In this document: in pieces, positions 25,604-34,687 of the stretch | How positions within the stretch are numbered: the stretch's first letter is position 1 | Layout: every line of letters begins with the position of its first letter | Source: Clostridium neonatale | GTDB taxonomy: Bacteria > Bacillota > Clostridia > Clostridiales > Clostridiaceae | DNA length: 64,000 nucleotides | Direction: 5' to 3' | NCBI RefSeq assembly: GCF_001458595.1 | Contig: NZ_LN890328.1 | Location: 1,798,726-1,862,725, forward strand | Made by a program: the position numbers and the translations under genes | Notes under the pieces: model-generated | Databases searched by the model: none | What the model saw: the letters and a program-made list of their open reading frames with translations, nothing else | What the model was told of the DNA's origin: nothing

Positions 25604-25631
25604 ATTATATAACATTTTTTTATTTTGTCAA
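25604..25631 (-). promoter_or_regulatory. Strong sigma-A promoter reading toward gpx
   Basis: TTGACA (25631-25626) and TATAAT (25609-25604), both perfect, with a 16-bp spacer on the minus strand. The first downstream gene is gpx at 25333. Confidence 0.7.
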
Positions 25632-25639
25632 TAATATAT

Positions 25640-25890
25640 TTTGCTAACCATATATAAATCTCTTTGAATATTTTAATCAAATTCCTACAATATTTATCTA
25701 TAGAATACTCAACTTCATTAGAAATTTTTTCTAACTATTAGCTTATATTCTTTCAATTCTCAATTGCTAAATAAGAGTTTTTTCAATATATACTTTATAA
25801 TAATTTTTACTTCTTAAAACCTTTTTGTTCAATTTGATAAACTATATAACATTCTTAATTTCCACAACTAAATCCGTATATATCAATAAA
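25640..25890 (-). pseudogene. Decayed paralogue of the HxlR-family regulator
   Basis: Aligned with the intact gene at 26113-26454, this stretch keeps recognisable blocks. The plus strand reads ATAAATCTCTTTGAATAT, CTATAGAATACTCAAC and AAGAGTTTTTTCAATATA. The intact gene has ACAAATCTCTTTGAATAT, CCATAGAATATTCAAC and AAGTGTTTTTTCAGTTATA. Insertions, deletions and stop codons remove any frame, and the 5' end is lost. It is a duplicated regulator gene that has degenerated, 220 bp from its intact copy. Confidence 0.7.
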
Positions 25891-26112
25891 ATTAAAATAT
25901 TATTCTTTTAATTTTTAACTGACATAATTTTGTCACATATTATATATATAATTTAAATCATAAAGAGGTAATAAATATATAAATAATCCCCTTTATTTAT
26001 ATAATTTCATTTTCATTATTATTCCCTTATAATAATTTTTTATATCAGCTTATGTCCCCCTACATAAGCTGATATTTTATTTTAAAATAAAATATAATAT
26101 TAAATAATTCAT

Positions 26113-26454
26113 CTAACTGTTAATTTGTATATTATTATCCTTAGCATATTTTATTGACCATATACAAATCTCTTTGAATATAGGGAGTAAATCAGTGCAA
26201 TATTCAGCCATAGAATATTCAACTCTAGGCGGAACTTCATTATATACTGTTCTAATTATCAGCTTATCTTGCTCAAGCTCTCTTAATTGCTGAGTAAGTG
26301 TTTTTTCAGTTATACTACCTAATAATTTTTTTAATTCTCCAAATCGCTTAGTTCCATTTGATAAATGATATAAAATTCTTAGTTTCCATTTTCCACCTAT
26401 CAGATCCATATATATGTCAAGAGAATAAGAATACTCCTCTTTTAATTTACTCAT
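26113..26454 (-). CDS. HxlR-family transcriptional regulator
   Basis: A 113-residue winged-helix regulator of the HxlR/YodB type, responding in relatives to electrophiles or redox stress. The DNA-binding unit IGGKWKLRILYHLSNG (about residues 19-34), RFGELKKLLGSITEKTLTQQLRELE and the wing YNEVPPRVEYSMAEY are all present. AGGAGG precedes the ATG. The nitroreductase gene starts 127 bp away on the other strand. The intergenic GATAGTATATATC is a plausible operator. The divergent arrangement suggests that it controls the nitroreductase. Confidence 0.92.
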   Translation of the reverse strand: MSKLKEEYSYSLDIYMDLIGGKWKLRILYHLSNGTKRFGELKKLLGSITEKTLTQQLRELEQDKLIIRTVYNEVPPRVEYSMAEYCTDLLPIFKEICIWSIKYAKDNNIQINS

Positions 26455-26580
26455 ATAAAAGCCTCCTAAATATCAATACTGTCTTTAATGATAGTATATA
26501 TCAAAAATGTGCGTACTTGTAATAAATAATATCACATCCTAAAATAAATTCATAAATATATTTTAAAGGAGCAGGTGTGC

Positions 26581-27399
26581 ATGTATAAAGTAGATATTGA
26601 AAAATGCATTGGTTGTGGACTTTGCATAAAAGATTGTTTTGTTAAAGATATTGAATTAATTGATAATAAAGCAAATATAAAAAATGAAAGATGCATGAAG
26701 TGTGGACATTGTGTTGCAATTTGTCCAAAAGGAGCTGTATCAACAGATACATATAATATGGATGATGTTAAAGAATATAGTGAAATTGACTTTGATATAA
26801 AGCCAGATACTCTTTTAAACTTTATAAAATTCAGAAGAAGTACTCGAAACTTTAAAGAAAAAGATGTTGAAGATGAAAAAATCCTTAAAATAATAGAAGC
26901 TGGAAGATTTACTCAAACATCAACTAATAGCCAAGATGTATCATATATAGTGGTTAAAGAAAACATTGATAAATTAAAAGAAATGGTATTTGTTACACTT
27001 AATAATCTTGGAGAAAATATTATTAAAAATTTAAATGAAGAAACAATAGTGTTTAAACGCTATGCCGAAATGTGGATAAATATGTACGACGCATTTAAGA
27101 AAAATCCTAAAAATGATAGCATATTTTTCAATGCACCAAGTGTAATTTTAGTTGTTTCAAATAATCCAATTAATGGAGCATTAGCTTCTTCTAATATGGA
27201 GCTTGTAACAAATGCTTTAGGTCTTGGTACATTTTTTAGCGGATTTTTTGTAAAAGCATCTGAAGAAAATCCTGAAATTAGAAACTTTATTGGATTAAAA
27301 GAAAATCAAAAAGTAGTTTCTTGTATGGTAATTGGCTACCCAAATGTAACATATAAAAGAACTGCCCCAAGAAAAGATGCTGAAATTTCTTGGAAATAA
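26581..27399 (+). CDS. 4Fe-4S ferredoxin-nitroreductase fusion protein
   Basis: FMN-dependent nitroreductase with its own electron-transfer module. The N-terminal two-cluster ferredoxin is CIGCGLCIKDCF and CMKCGHCVAICPKGA (about residues 9-58). It is followed by the nitroreductase fold from FIKFRRSTRNFKEKDVEDE (about 80-98) to the C-terminal GYPNVTYKRTAPRK. The start is the ATG at 26581, which has AGGAG 9 bases upstream. A GTG six bases earlier is too close to that site. The product is 272 residues. Transcribed divergently from HxlR, it is a typical electrophile-detoxifying target. The physiological substrate is unknown. Confidence 0.92.
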   Translation: MYKVDIEKCIGCGLCIKDCFVKDIELIDNKANIKNERCMKCGHCVAICPKGAVSTDTYNMDDVKEYSEIDFDIKPDTLLNFIKFRRSTRNFKEKDVEDEKILKIIEAGRFTQTSTNSQDVSYIVVKENIDKLKEMVFVTLNNLGENIIKNLNEETIVFKRYAEMWINMYDAFKKNPKNDSIFFNAPSVILVVSNNPINGALASSNMELVTNALGLGTFFSGFFVKASEENPEIRNFIGLKENQKVVSCMVIGYPNVTYKRTAPRKDAEISWK

Positions 27400-27458
27400 A
27401 ATTTTTCTAAAATTTATATGTTATTAGCAGATTATTATTTAAACCGCTTTAACAAAAA

Positions 27459-27485
27459 TGTGTAAATCATTTTTTGATTTACACA
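27459..27485. terminator. Bidirectional terminator
   Basis: TGTGTAAATCA and its exact complement around a 5-base T loop. It sits between the convergent nitroreductase and pyridoxamine-oxidase-like genes. Confidence 0.7.
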
Positions 27486-27509
27486 TTACTACTATTCTAA
27501 ATGCTTACT

Positions 27510-27980
27510 TTAATTGTTTTGCTTACATGACAGTTCTTCTACTTCAAGTTTTATAACTGCTGTAGCATCAACAATTCTTTCATTAAATTCCCAATCTGAT
27601 TTTCCTGAATAACGTTTCATCATAAGATTAAATATCTTTATCTTTTCATCTATATCTGTAATTAATGAAATCTCACCTGTTCCAATTACGCTTTTATATT
27701 TAAAAGAATGATTGCATGGGTTTTCACTTGGCTTAAACATACCGTCAGTATCCAGCTCAAAACCTGCATACTTATTTTTATTAATTAAAGTTATTTTTCT
27801 TCCTACTTTAGCACCATGAAAATAAAAAAACTGATTGTCTCCTTCATGTACATAAGCAAAGTTTAAAGGTACTATATATGGCTTATCTCCATCTATAAGA
27901 GCTATTCTACAGCACTCACATTTTTCAATTATTTCATCTATTTTTACTGGATCTGTAACTTGTCTATCCTTCTTTCTCAT
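27510..27980 (-). CDS. Pyridoxamine 5'-phosphate oxidase-like FMN-binding protein
   Basis: A 156-residue split-barrel flavin protein. It begins MRKKDRQVTDPVKIDEIIEK and has CRIALIDGDKPYIVPLNFAY (about residues 25-44), the typical NimA/PdxH-like beta-barrel start. HGAKVGRKITLI is the phosphate-binding strand. This clostridial group includes 5-nitroimidazole-resistance-like proteins. A histidine/aspartate signature for a particular activity is not obvious. GGAAG precedes the ATG by 8 bases. Function beyond flavin or heme binding is inferred. Confidence 0.85.
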   Translation of the reverse strand: MRKKDRQVTDPVKIDEIIEKCECCRIALIDGDKPYIVPLNFAYVHEGDNQFFYFHGAKVGRKITLINKNKYAGFELDTDGMFKPSENPCNHSFKYKSVIGTGEISLITDIDEKIKIFNLMMKRYSGKSDWEFNERIVDATAVIKLEVEELSCKQNN

Positions 27981-28162
27981 GTTCTTCTTCCTTTCTAATT
28001 ATTGGTATTATATTTATAACATTATAACATATATTGTAAGAATTCTATTGGCATTTTTCTATTATTGCTTTTAATTATTTAGCTTAATAAAATTACATAA
28101 TACCAATTTTCATCTATTTCATTATGTTATTCTTTCTATTTATTAAAAATTGAAGAATAATG

Positions 28163-28537
28163 CTAAACCAAAAAACTAATAATCATGCATACTATTCCTG
28201 AAAACAATAATGAGATCCTGCCTATCCCATTATTCACAATTATTTTAACATCATTCTTAGTTTTTTCATTTTCCATTCTAGTAATTTCAAGATTTGCATT
28301 GCCTGAATATTGAGCATTACTTTGTCCCATTGATTTTATGGATAACCCTTTAGGATTTCCACTAATAGAAGCAAATCCACCCAATACTACAAATATTATT
28401 GATTCTATTAATAATACATCTTTTAGAATATAGCCTTTAACATTTACTAATATAAACGCAATAATAAATAAAAAAGCACTCAATAACATGGATAAAATAA
28501 TAAACGTTCCTATTGATTTTAATAAAGATTTACTCAT
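28163..28537 (-). CDS. Small membrane protein of unknown function
   Basis: A 124-residue protein with three hydrophobic helices (about residues 10-32, 37-56 and 106-123). A polar central loop contains GNPKGLSIKSMGQSNAQYSG, giving a likely cytoplasmic or extracellular hairpin. GGGGGAG precedes the ATG. I do not recognise the family. It is close to, and on the same strand as, the NUDIX gene, 43 bases upstream. Confidence 0.75.
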   Translation of the reverse strand: MSKSLLKSIGTFIILSMLLSAFLFIIAFILVNVKGYILKDVLLIESIIFVVLGGFASISGNPKGLSIKSMGQSNAQYSGNANLEITRMENEKTKNDVKIIVNNGIGRISLLFSGIVCMIISFLV

Positions 28538-28579
28538 ACTCTCCCCCTTTCATTAAATTTATATTGTCTCCTAGTATAA

Positions 28580-29059
28580 TTAAGCATGGCCATATAATAT
28601 ATGATCTGAACCATAGAACATGCTATTATGATTATTTATCATATTTACAATATTATTATTTAAAAATTCTGGCATTAATCTTATTTTACTTAACTTATCT
28701 ATATTAATCCATTCACTATCAATTTGCATATCATCTATTTCTGTTGGTTTTATCAATATATTATCCTTCAATTTGCAGACAAAAATATGATACATCTTAT
28801 GTGCATATTCTGGATATATTTCTCTTATTTTGGGATCATCACATATTTCTTCATATAATCCTGAAAATCTTAATGGAACAATATTATATCCTGCTTCTTC
28901 AAGACATTCTCTTATAATCGCATCATGTAAGGTTTCATATTGGTTTTGTCCTCCACCTGGAAGAGAGTAATAATATCCATTATTTTCATCAAAACATCTA
29001 TTTAATAAAACTTTATTGTCATTTATGATGATAGCTTTTACTGTACTCCTAATACTCAT
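28580..29059 (-). CDS. NUDIX hydrolase
   Basis: Hydrolase of nucleoside-diphosphate-linked compounds. The NUDIX box is intact from G42 as GGQNQYETLHDAIIRECLEE, then AGY, matching GX5EX7REUXEEXGU. The start is the ATG at 29059, preceded by AGGAG with 6-base spacing. A longer frame to 29083 has no ribosome site. The product is 159 residues. It resembles ADP-ribose or MutT-like housecleaning members. The substrate cannot be assigned. Confidence 0.88.
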   Translation of the reverse strand: MSIRSTVKAIIINDNKVLLNRCFDENNGYYYSLPGGGQNQYETLHDAIIRECLEEAGYNIVPLRFSGLYEEICDDPKIREIYPEYAHKMYHIFVCKLKDNILIKPTEIDDMQIDSEWINIDKLSKIRLMPEFLNNNIVNMINNHNSMFYGSDHILYGHA

Positions 29060-29204
29060 TTTTTCTCCTAACATAAAATACAAAATTCTTTCTAGATATA
29101 GAATACCAATATTTTACCCAAAATTCAAAATTCTTTTATTCATGTAACTTTCTATATAAAGTATATTTTTAAATACTATTACTAATAAATATTGTGAAAC
29201 ATAA

Positions 29205-29236
29205 AATAAGGCTGCTAAATTAAAGCAACCTTATTT
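29205..29236 (-). terminator. Terminator of selO
   Basis: AAATAAGGTTGCT pairs with AGCAGCCTTATTT (one G-T pair) on the minus strand, about 45 bp after the selO stop, with a T-rich tail. Confidence 0.65.
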
Positions 29237-29279
29237 GTGTGTGTTAAATTAATTAATTTATTTAATTTTTCATTCACTT

Positions 29280-30755
29280 TTATGTTCCACAGTAAGTTTT
29301 ATAAGGACAGTTTGTAGGCTTAGGTAACTCAGAATAATATTCACTTACATTAGAGTAATCGTAAGGACTATTAATAGCCTCTAAAAGTTTATTCATAACT
29401 GTATAATTATTATTATTCACTGCCGCAGATAAAGCTTCCTCGACTCTATGGTTACGTGGTATTACAACTGGATTATTCTTTTTCATTAATTCTATTGAGT
29501 CTTCCATTGATTCATTTTGTCTCTTTAATCTTTCCTGCCATAACTTATACCAGTCTTTAAAATCTTCTTTACGAAACATTTCAATATTATTTATATTACC
29601 TAATGTTAAATTAAGAAAAGTATTTGTATAATCAGCTTTGTATTTCTTCATAAGATTTAAAAGAGTTTCAATTATATGTTCATCTTTGTCTTCTTCATTA
29701 AATAATCCAAGCTTTTTCCTCATTCCAGAAAGCCAATTATTTTTATATAAGATTTCAAATCTTGATAATGATTTTTCAGCAATTTTTACAGCTTCATCTG
29801 TATCATCATCTAATAATGGTAGTAATGTTTCTGCAAATCGTGCTAAATTCCAAGCAGCAATTTTCGGCTGATTACCATATGCATATCTACCATAAGTATC
29901 AATAGAACTAAATACGGTGTTTAGATCATAAGTATCCATAAATGCACAAGGACCGTAATCAATTGTTTCTCCACTAATAACCATATTATCAGTATTCATA
30001 ACTCCATGAATAAAACCAACAAGCTGCCATTTTGAAATAAGCTCTGCCTGCCTTTTTATTACTTCATTAAGCAAATATAAATATTGGTTTTCACTGTTTG
30101 ATACTTTTTTAAAATGTCTGTTTAATGTATAATCTGCTAAAGCTTTAACATCTTCTATGCTTCCATAATTTGCAGCAAATTGAAATGTTCCAACACGTAT
30201 ATGGCTTTTTGCTATACGCGTTAATACTGCACCTTCAAGCTCTGTTTCTCTTATTACACTCTCACCTGTAGTTACAACTGCTAAACTACGAGTTGTTGGA
30301 ATGCCTAGCCCATTCATGCCTTCACTTATAATATATTCTCTGAGCATTGGTCCTAAAGCTGCTTTTCCATCTCCTCCTCTTGAATACGGTGTTCTTCCAG
30401 ATCCCTTAAGCTGAATATCAAATCGCTGTCCATCTTTTGATATATATTCTCCCAAAAGAACTGCTCTTCCATCACCAAGCATTGTAAAGTATCCAAATTG
30501 GTGTCCAGCATAAGATTGTGAAATTGGAGTTGTTCCTTCTAAAACTTTATTTCCAGAAAGTATGTCTATCCCATCTTTTCCCTTTAAAAAATCTGCATCT
30601 AATCCCAAAACATCAGCAAGTGAATCATTGAATATAATAAGCTTTGGAGATGATATATCATTTGGATTTTGAATAGAAAACATTTTTTTCGGAAGGTTTG
30701 CATAAGTATTTTCTAATTTTAAATATTTATTTTGAACTGTATTTTTATTTTTCAT
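29280..30755 (-). CDS. selO: SelO-family protein adenylyltransferase (YdiU)
   Basis: Pseudokinase-fold enzyme that AMPylates proteins and is linked to redox homeostasis. The 491-residue product has the conserved start [14 protein letters not shown], the [11 protein letters not shown] and [20 protein letters not shown] nucleotide-binding region (about residues 90-135), and the active-site stretch [20 protein letters not shown] (about 250-269). The C-terminus ([10 protein letters not shown]) ends with a cysteine where some family members carry selenocysteine. The ATG follows GGAGGAG. Targets are unknown here. Confidence 0.93.
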   Translation of the reverse strand: MKNKNTVQNKYLKLENTYANLPKKMFSIQNPNDISSPKLIIFNDSLADVLGLDADFLKGKDGIDILSGNKVLEGTTPISQSYAGHQFGYFTMLGDGRAVLLGEYISKDGQRFDIQLKGSGRTPYSRGGDGKAALGPMLREYIISEGMNGLGIPTTRSLAVVTTGESVIRETELEGAVLTRIAKSHIRVGTFQFAANYGSIEDVKALADYTLNRHFKKVSNSENQYLYLLNEVIKRQAELISKWQLVGFIHGVMNTDNMVISGETIDYGPCAFMDTYDLNTVFSSIDTYGRYAYGNQPKIAAWNLARFAETLLPLLDDDTDEAVKIAEKSLSRFEILYKNNWLSGMRKKLGLFNEEDKDEHIIETLLNLMKKYKADYTNTFLNLTLGNINNIEMFRKEDFKDWYKLWQERLKRQNESMEDSIELMKKNNPVVIPRNHRVEEALSAAVNNNNYTVMNKLLEAINSPYDYSNVSEYYSELPKPTNCPYKTYCGT

Positions 30756-31324
30756 TTCTCCTCCTTCTCTATTTTAATAAAACTATAAATTTATAAACTA
30801 TAGTTTTATTAAATTTATAGTTAGTTTCTTCTTGTAACCTATTATTATTCTAATTAACTGTAATTTTTTCATTAAAATAAAATTATATTTAGAAATTTAA
30901 TACTTGATATCAACATAATAAGAAATTTGAAATAAAATTATTTTAATTATTTCTTCTTTCTTTAATGGAAATTTCATTTTCTGATTAATAAACTTTTTAT
31001 CAATATTAATTATTAATTACTATTTATTCCATTGTAGATATTATATCACATTACAAATATACACTATCCAATTTTCAAACAATATTATTTTTATTAATCA
31101 ATAAATCTTAATTCATTTTGATATAAATAACATGTATGTTATAAACGTTAGAATATAAGTAATACAAGTTTAAAAAGTTTAGTGTATAAAAATTATGTCA
31201 ATAATATTTATTGATTATTATTTCTATAAATTCTTATTTTTCCAAGTGAGATATATAAACTTTTAAATTATGATACAATATTTAATATAAAATATACGAG
31301 CTTTATAAAAGGAGGAAATATATA
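30756..31324. other. Divergent promoter region, selO and thioesterase
   Basis: About 570 bp, extremely AT-rich. Near the selO end, 30778-30812 has a long inverted repeat (AAAACTATAAATTTATA / TATAGTTTTATT), perhaps a stabilising hairpin. The rest holds the promoter of the thioesterase gene and no credible reading frame. Confidence 0.45.
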
Positions 31325-32074
31325 TTGAATGATATTTTTAAAAAAGAATACAAAATAAATATTTTTAATGTTGATTCTGAGCATAAATGTAAATTTTCAT
31401 CTTTAGTGGATTTCTTATGGGATGTAGTTATATCCCAATCTGATTATTTAGGAGAAACTAAAGAAGGCTTTGTTCATAATCAATGTATATGGGTACTTTT
31501 AAAATATGATATAACTATATATGAATACCCTAAATTTAGAGATACAATAACTGTTGACACTAGGGTCTTAGGTACAAAAAAGTTCTATGGTTATAGACAA
31601 AATACTATAAAAAACTCTGAAGGAAAAGTTATCGGTGAAGTTTTTTCAACAGCTATATTAATAGATTTTGAAAAAAGACGTCCTATGAGAATATCCCCTG
31701 CCCAAAGTGAAATATATGAACTTGATGGAGAATTAGATGAAGTGCCTCCTTTAGATGATATTCCTAAAATTCAAAAAGAGGACTATATAAAAGACTACCC
31801 AGTTAGATATAGTGATATAGACTCTAATGGACATGTTAATAATGTAAAGTATATGGAAATGGCAATAGATACTTTACCAAGATCTATTTTGAATGAATAT
31901 GAATTATATAATATTAAAGTACTATTTAAAAAAGAGACAACTGATGGAGATACATTACATATTTCATCTGAAGTAATTGATAATGATAATGACAATATTA
32001 TTACTATTCATAATATCACAAGTGATAATGGAACTCTCCTTACAAATTTACAATTTATATGGAAGAAAAAATAA
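31325..32074 (+). CDS. Acyl-ACP thioesterase
   Basis: Double hot-dog enzyme releasing fatty acids from acyl carrier protein. The 249-residue length and order fit bacterial FatA/FatB relatives. The N-terminal hot-dog has SLVDFLWDVVISQSDYLGE (about residues 25-43). The C-terminal half has the active-site DIDSNGHVNNVKYMEMAID (about 161-179) with the conserved Asn/His. The start is TTG at 31325, with GGAGG 9 bases upstream and no suitable in-frame ATG, so an unusual start codon is likely. It is alone in its operon and separated from selO by a divergent promoter region. Confidence 0.87.
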   Translation: MNDIFKKEYKINIFNVDSEHKCKFSSLVDFLWDVVISQSDYLGETKEGFVHNQCIWVLLKYDITIYEYPKFRDTITVDTRVLGTKKFYGYRQNTIKNSEGKVIGEVFSTAILIDFEKRRPMRISPAQSEIYELDGELDEVPPLDDIPKIQKEDYIKDYPVRYSDIDSNGHVNNVKYMEMAIDTLPRSILNEYELYNIKVLFKKETTDGDTLHISSEVIDNDNDNIITIHNITSDNGTLLTNLQFIWKKK

Positions 32075-32184
32075 TATATCTTTGTTAATTGCTTGAAAAT
32101 ATATTATTTTGATAATATATTTATATTTGGTAACATGTTCTTTACTATGTACTAATAAAAACTCATGAAATGAGAGGTCATTAT

Positions 32185-33651
32185 ATGAAAAAGAAAGATA
32201 TATTAGAATTAAAAAAACGTTTAAAGAAAGATTATTGCACCTTCACAAAAATGTGTGGTTGTTATGTTAGCGGAGAAAAACATATTATTTTAAAGTTTAG
32301 GGAAACCTTTTTAAACTTAGATGAGGATGAATACTTTAAATACTTAGAAATTGCTAAAAAAGTACTGTCTGGTTCCATTGGAAATAACATTTTAGAGCTT
32401 AACTTTCCAGTTGGTGAAGACCTTATAAATGAAAAGCAAGTTTCCCTTATGCAGCTAAAAAGAAGTCAATTAAAGGATGATGCTCTACTTAACAGTTTTT
32501 ACAAATCCATTATAGATAATTATGATTATACAGGTAATTTTTTGATCCTTATTTTTCATGATGCTTACGATGTTATTACTAAAACTAATGATAATGCAAA
32601 GTTAGATGAATCTGAAGAAGTATATGAATATGTATTATGTGCAATATGTCCTGTTTCACTTTCAGCTCCTGGTCTTAGATACTTTGAAGAAGAAAATAAA
32701 ATAAAAGCACGTATTAGAGATTGGATAGTTGAAGCACCAATTAATGGCTTTGTTTTTCCTGCTTTTATTGATCGTAGTTCAGATGTTAACTCCATTATGT
32801 ATTACACAAAAAATGCAAAGGATACACATCCTGAATTAATGGAAAATGTATTAGGTTGTTATTCAAAACAAACTGCTACTATACAAAAAGAAACGTTCCA
32901 ATCAATTATTAAAGATTCGTTTAGCGCTGATGAAACCAAGGCTGAGAAAATTTTTATGGAAGTACAAGAAAATCTAAATACTATGATAGATGAATACAAT
33001 GAAATGTATGATGATACAGATTCTGAGCCTAAAAGCTTAACAAAGAAGGATATACAAAACCTTTTAATAGAAAGTGGAGTTCCAGAAGAAATTACTACTA
33101 AGATTGAAAAATCATATGAAGAAAACTTTGGTGATGATCTTCCTTTAGCAGAACATTTAATTGATCCAAAGATACTTAAAGCGAATGAACAAAGAAGAAG
33201 AGAACAAATACTTGAAAAACAAGTAGAAATATTACAAAATAAGCTTGAAAGAACAAAAATAAATGTTGAAACCAATTCTGAAAAAGAAGAAAAACACGAA
33301 ATTGAATCGGTACAAAATTCAGATAAAGAGACTTTAGATACAATATCAAACTCACTAGATGAATCTTTTCCACAATCAGACAATATGCTTGAAGAATCAA
33401 ATTCTGATATAGATTTAGAAACAGCCTCTGACTTAGATTTAGAAAAGAATTCTGATATAGCTTTAAACTCAGTATCAACTGAAATAAAACCAGAAAAACA
33501 TTCTGATCCAAACTATGATATTATTCTTCAAGTAAAACCTGAAAAATTAGATCAAATAAAATCACAGATAATTGATGGTAAAAAATATCTTGTTATTCCT
33601 GTTGATGAAGATGAACAAGCAAATGTCAATGGTATTGATACTTTGATTTAA
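32185..33651 (+). CDS. DUF4317 domain-containing protein
   Basis: A cytoplasmic protein of unknown function, about 488 residues. It starts MKKKDILELKKRLKKDYCTF, typical of DUF4317, with the conserved CGCYV and a domain to about residue 370. The C-terminal 100 or so residues are low-complexity, rich in Ser/Asp/Glu (EESNSDIDLETASDLDLEKN), followed by a short conserved-looking IIDGKKYLVIPVDEDE end. The start is the ATG at 32185, with GAGAGG 8 bases upstream. A frame starting 15 bases earlier has no site. A good terminator follows. Confidence 0.88.
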   Translation: MKKKDILELKKRLKKDYCTFTKMCGCYVSGEKHIILKFRETFLNLDEDEYFKYLEIAKKVLSGSIGNNILELNFPVGEDLINEKQVSLMQLKRSQLKDDALLNSFYKSIIDNYDYTGNFLILIFHDAYDVITKTNDNAKLDESEEVYEYVLCAICPVSLSAPGLRYFEEENKIKARIRDWIVEAPINGFVFPAFIDRSSDVNSIMYYTKNAKDTHPELMENVLGCYSKQTATIQKETFQSIIKDSFSADETKAEKIFMEVQENLNTMIDEYNEMYDDTDSEPKSLTKKDIQNLLIESGVPEEITTKIEKSYEENFGDDLPLAEHLIDPKILKANEQRRREQILEKQVEILQNKLERTKINVETNSEKEEKHEIESVQNSDKETLDTISNSLDESFPQSDNMLEESNSDIDLETASDLDLEKNSDIALNSVSTEIKPEKHSDPNYDIILQVKPEKLDQIKSQIIDGKKYLVIPVDEDEQANVNGIDTLI

Positions 33652-33748
33652 TTTATTATAAATTATATTTTCTTATTATTTATAATAAGAACTTCACTAA
33701 AAAACAATATATATAATTATTATAATAATTTAATAGTTTCTTTATAAG

Positions 33749-33770
33749 ACCTACGATTATTCTCGTAGGT
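33749..33770 (+). terminator. Terminator of the DUF4317 gene
   Basis: ACCTACGA / TCGTAGGT perfect stem with a 6-base loop, followed by TTTATAATAA. About 100 bp after the stop. Confidence 0.75.
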
Positions 33771-33813
33771 TTTATAATAAATATCCTACCTCCTTATACA
33801 TCTTTAACTACTA

Positions 33814-33838
33814 ACTCTCCTTTTAGATAGTATCTAAC
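33814..33838 (-). repeat. Left copy of a 25-bp promoter-like inverted repeat
   Basis: Reverse complement of the segment at 34649-34673 at 24 of 25 positions. It contains the 13-bp palindrome TAGATAGTATCTA. On the minus strand it ends in AAAAGGAGAG, resembling a ribosome site for a leftward gene that no longer exists. It lies about 95 bp before the flavin reductase start and may be its operator. Confidence 0.7.
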
Positions 33839-33930
33839 TTTTTAGTTAGTTCTATATTTTTTTATTACATTGTTATATATTGGTAATATAAAGACTATAA
33901 ATAACTATATAAATTTGTGAGGTGTTAAAA

Positions 33931-34557
33931 ATGAAAGTATTGCTTATTAATGGCAGTCCTAAAGCTAACGGCTGTACTTATACAGCTTTAAGTGAAATTG
34001 CTAATGAATTAGAAAAGGAAAACATAGAAACAGAAATCTTTCATATTGGAAATAAGCCTATAAGAGGATGCATAGGATGTGGTGGCTGTTATACTACTAA
34101 CAAGTGTGTATTTAATGATGATGTCGTAAATGATGGGATTGAAAAAGTAAAAAAAGCTGATGGAATCATATTGGGCTCTCCTGTACATTATGCAGCAGCT
34201 TCAGGTGCTATAACATCATTTTTGGACAGGCTGTTTTATGCTTATGGCGGTAAATTTCTTGCACATAAACCTGGAGCAGCAATTGTAAGCTGTCGTAGAG
34301 GAGGTTCAACTGCGGCTTTTGAACAGTTAAATAAATATTTTACTATTTCTAATATGCCAATTGTATCTTCTCAATATTGGAATATGGTTCATGGAAATAC
34401 CCCTGAAGAAGTAAAACAAGATTTAGAAGGAATGCAAACAATGAGAGTTTTAGGTCAAAATATGGCATGGCTTTTAAAATCTATTCAATCTGGTAAAGAA
34501 GCTGGAATAAAGTTACCAGAAAAAGAACCTAGAGCAATGACTAATTTTATACGCTAA
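33931..34557 (+). CDS. Flavodoxin-family NAD(P)H-dependent oxidoreductase
   Basis: FMN reductase of the iron-sulfur-flavoprotein-like group. The 208-residue product has the FMN phosphate loop NGSPKANGCTYTALS (about residues 7-21) and the cysteine-rich GCIGCGGCYTTNKC (about 46-59), suggestive of an added metal or redox site. The FMN loop SPVHYAAASGAITSFLDR follows. The start is the ATG at 33931 with GTGAGGTG upstream; a GTG nine bases earlier is in frame but too close. Flanking inverted repeats suggest that it was once part of a mobile or divergently regulated unit. Electron acceptor unknown. Confidence 0.88.
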   Translation: MKVLLINGSPKANGCTYTALSEIANELEKENIETEIFHIGNKPIRGCIGCGGCYTTNKCVFNDDVVNDGIEKVKKADGIILGSPVHYAAASGAITSFLDRLFYAYGGKFLAHKPGAAIVSCRRGGSTAAFEQLNKYFTISNMPIVSSQYWNMVHGNTPEEVKQDLEGMQTMRVLGQNMAWLLKSIQSGKEAGIKLPEKEPRAMTNFIR

Positions 34558-34648
34558 TATACAAAACTATGGTAATATTTAAACTTCGCTTAAAGAAGGC
34601 TCAGTGTTAATATGACTAAGCCTTCCCATTTATATATTGATTTTTTTA

Positions 34649-34673
34649 GTTAGATACTATCAAAAAGGAGAGT
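34649..34673 (+). repeat. Right copy of a 25-bp promoter-like inverted repeat
   Basis: Starts GTTAGATACTATCAAAAAGG and includes a Shine-Dalgarno-like GGAGAG. An ATG follows 7 bases later at 34681, but that frame runs antisense into the BNR-repeat gene. It looks like the 5' edge of a lost gene with the same regulatory region as the left copy. Confidence 0.65.
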
Positions 34674-34687
34674 AAAGAAATGGATAA

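Noticed and set aside
29280..29309. Selenoprotein use in SelO or glutathione peroxidase
   Set aside because: Both genes have cysteine codons at the positions where some homologues use selenocysteine. No in-frame TGA is present.
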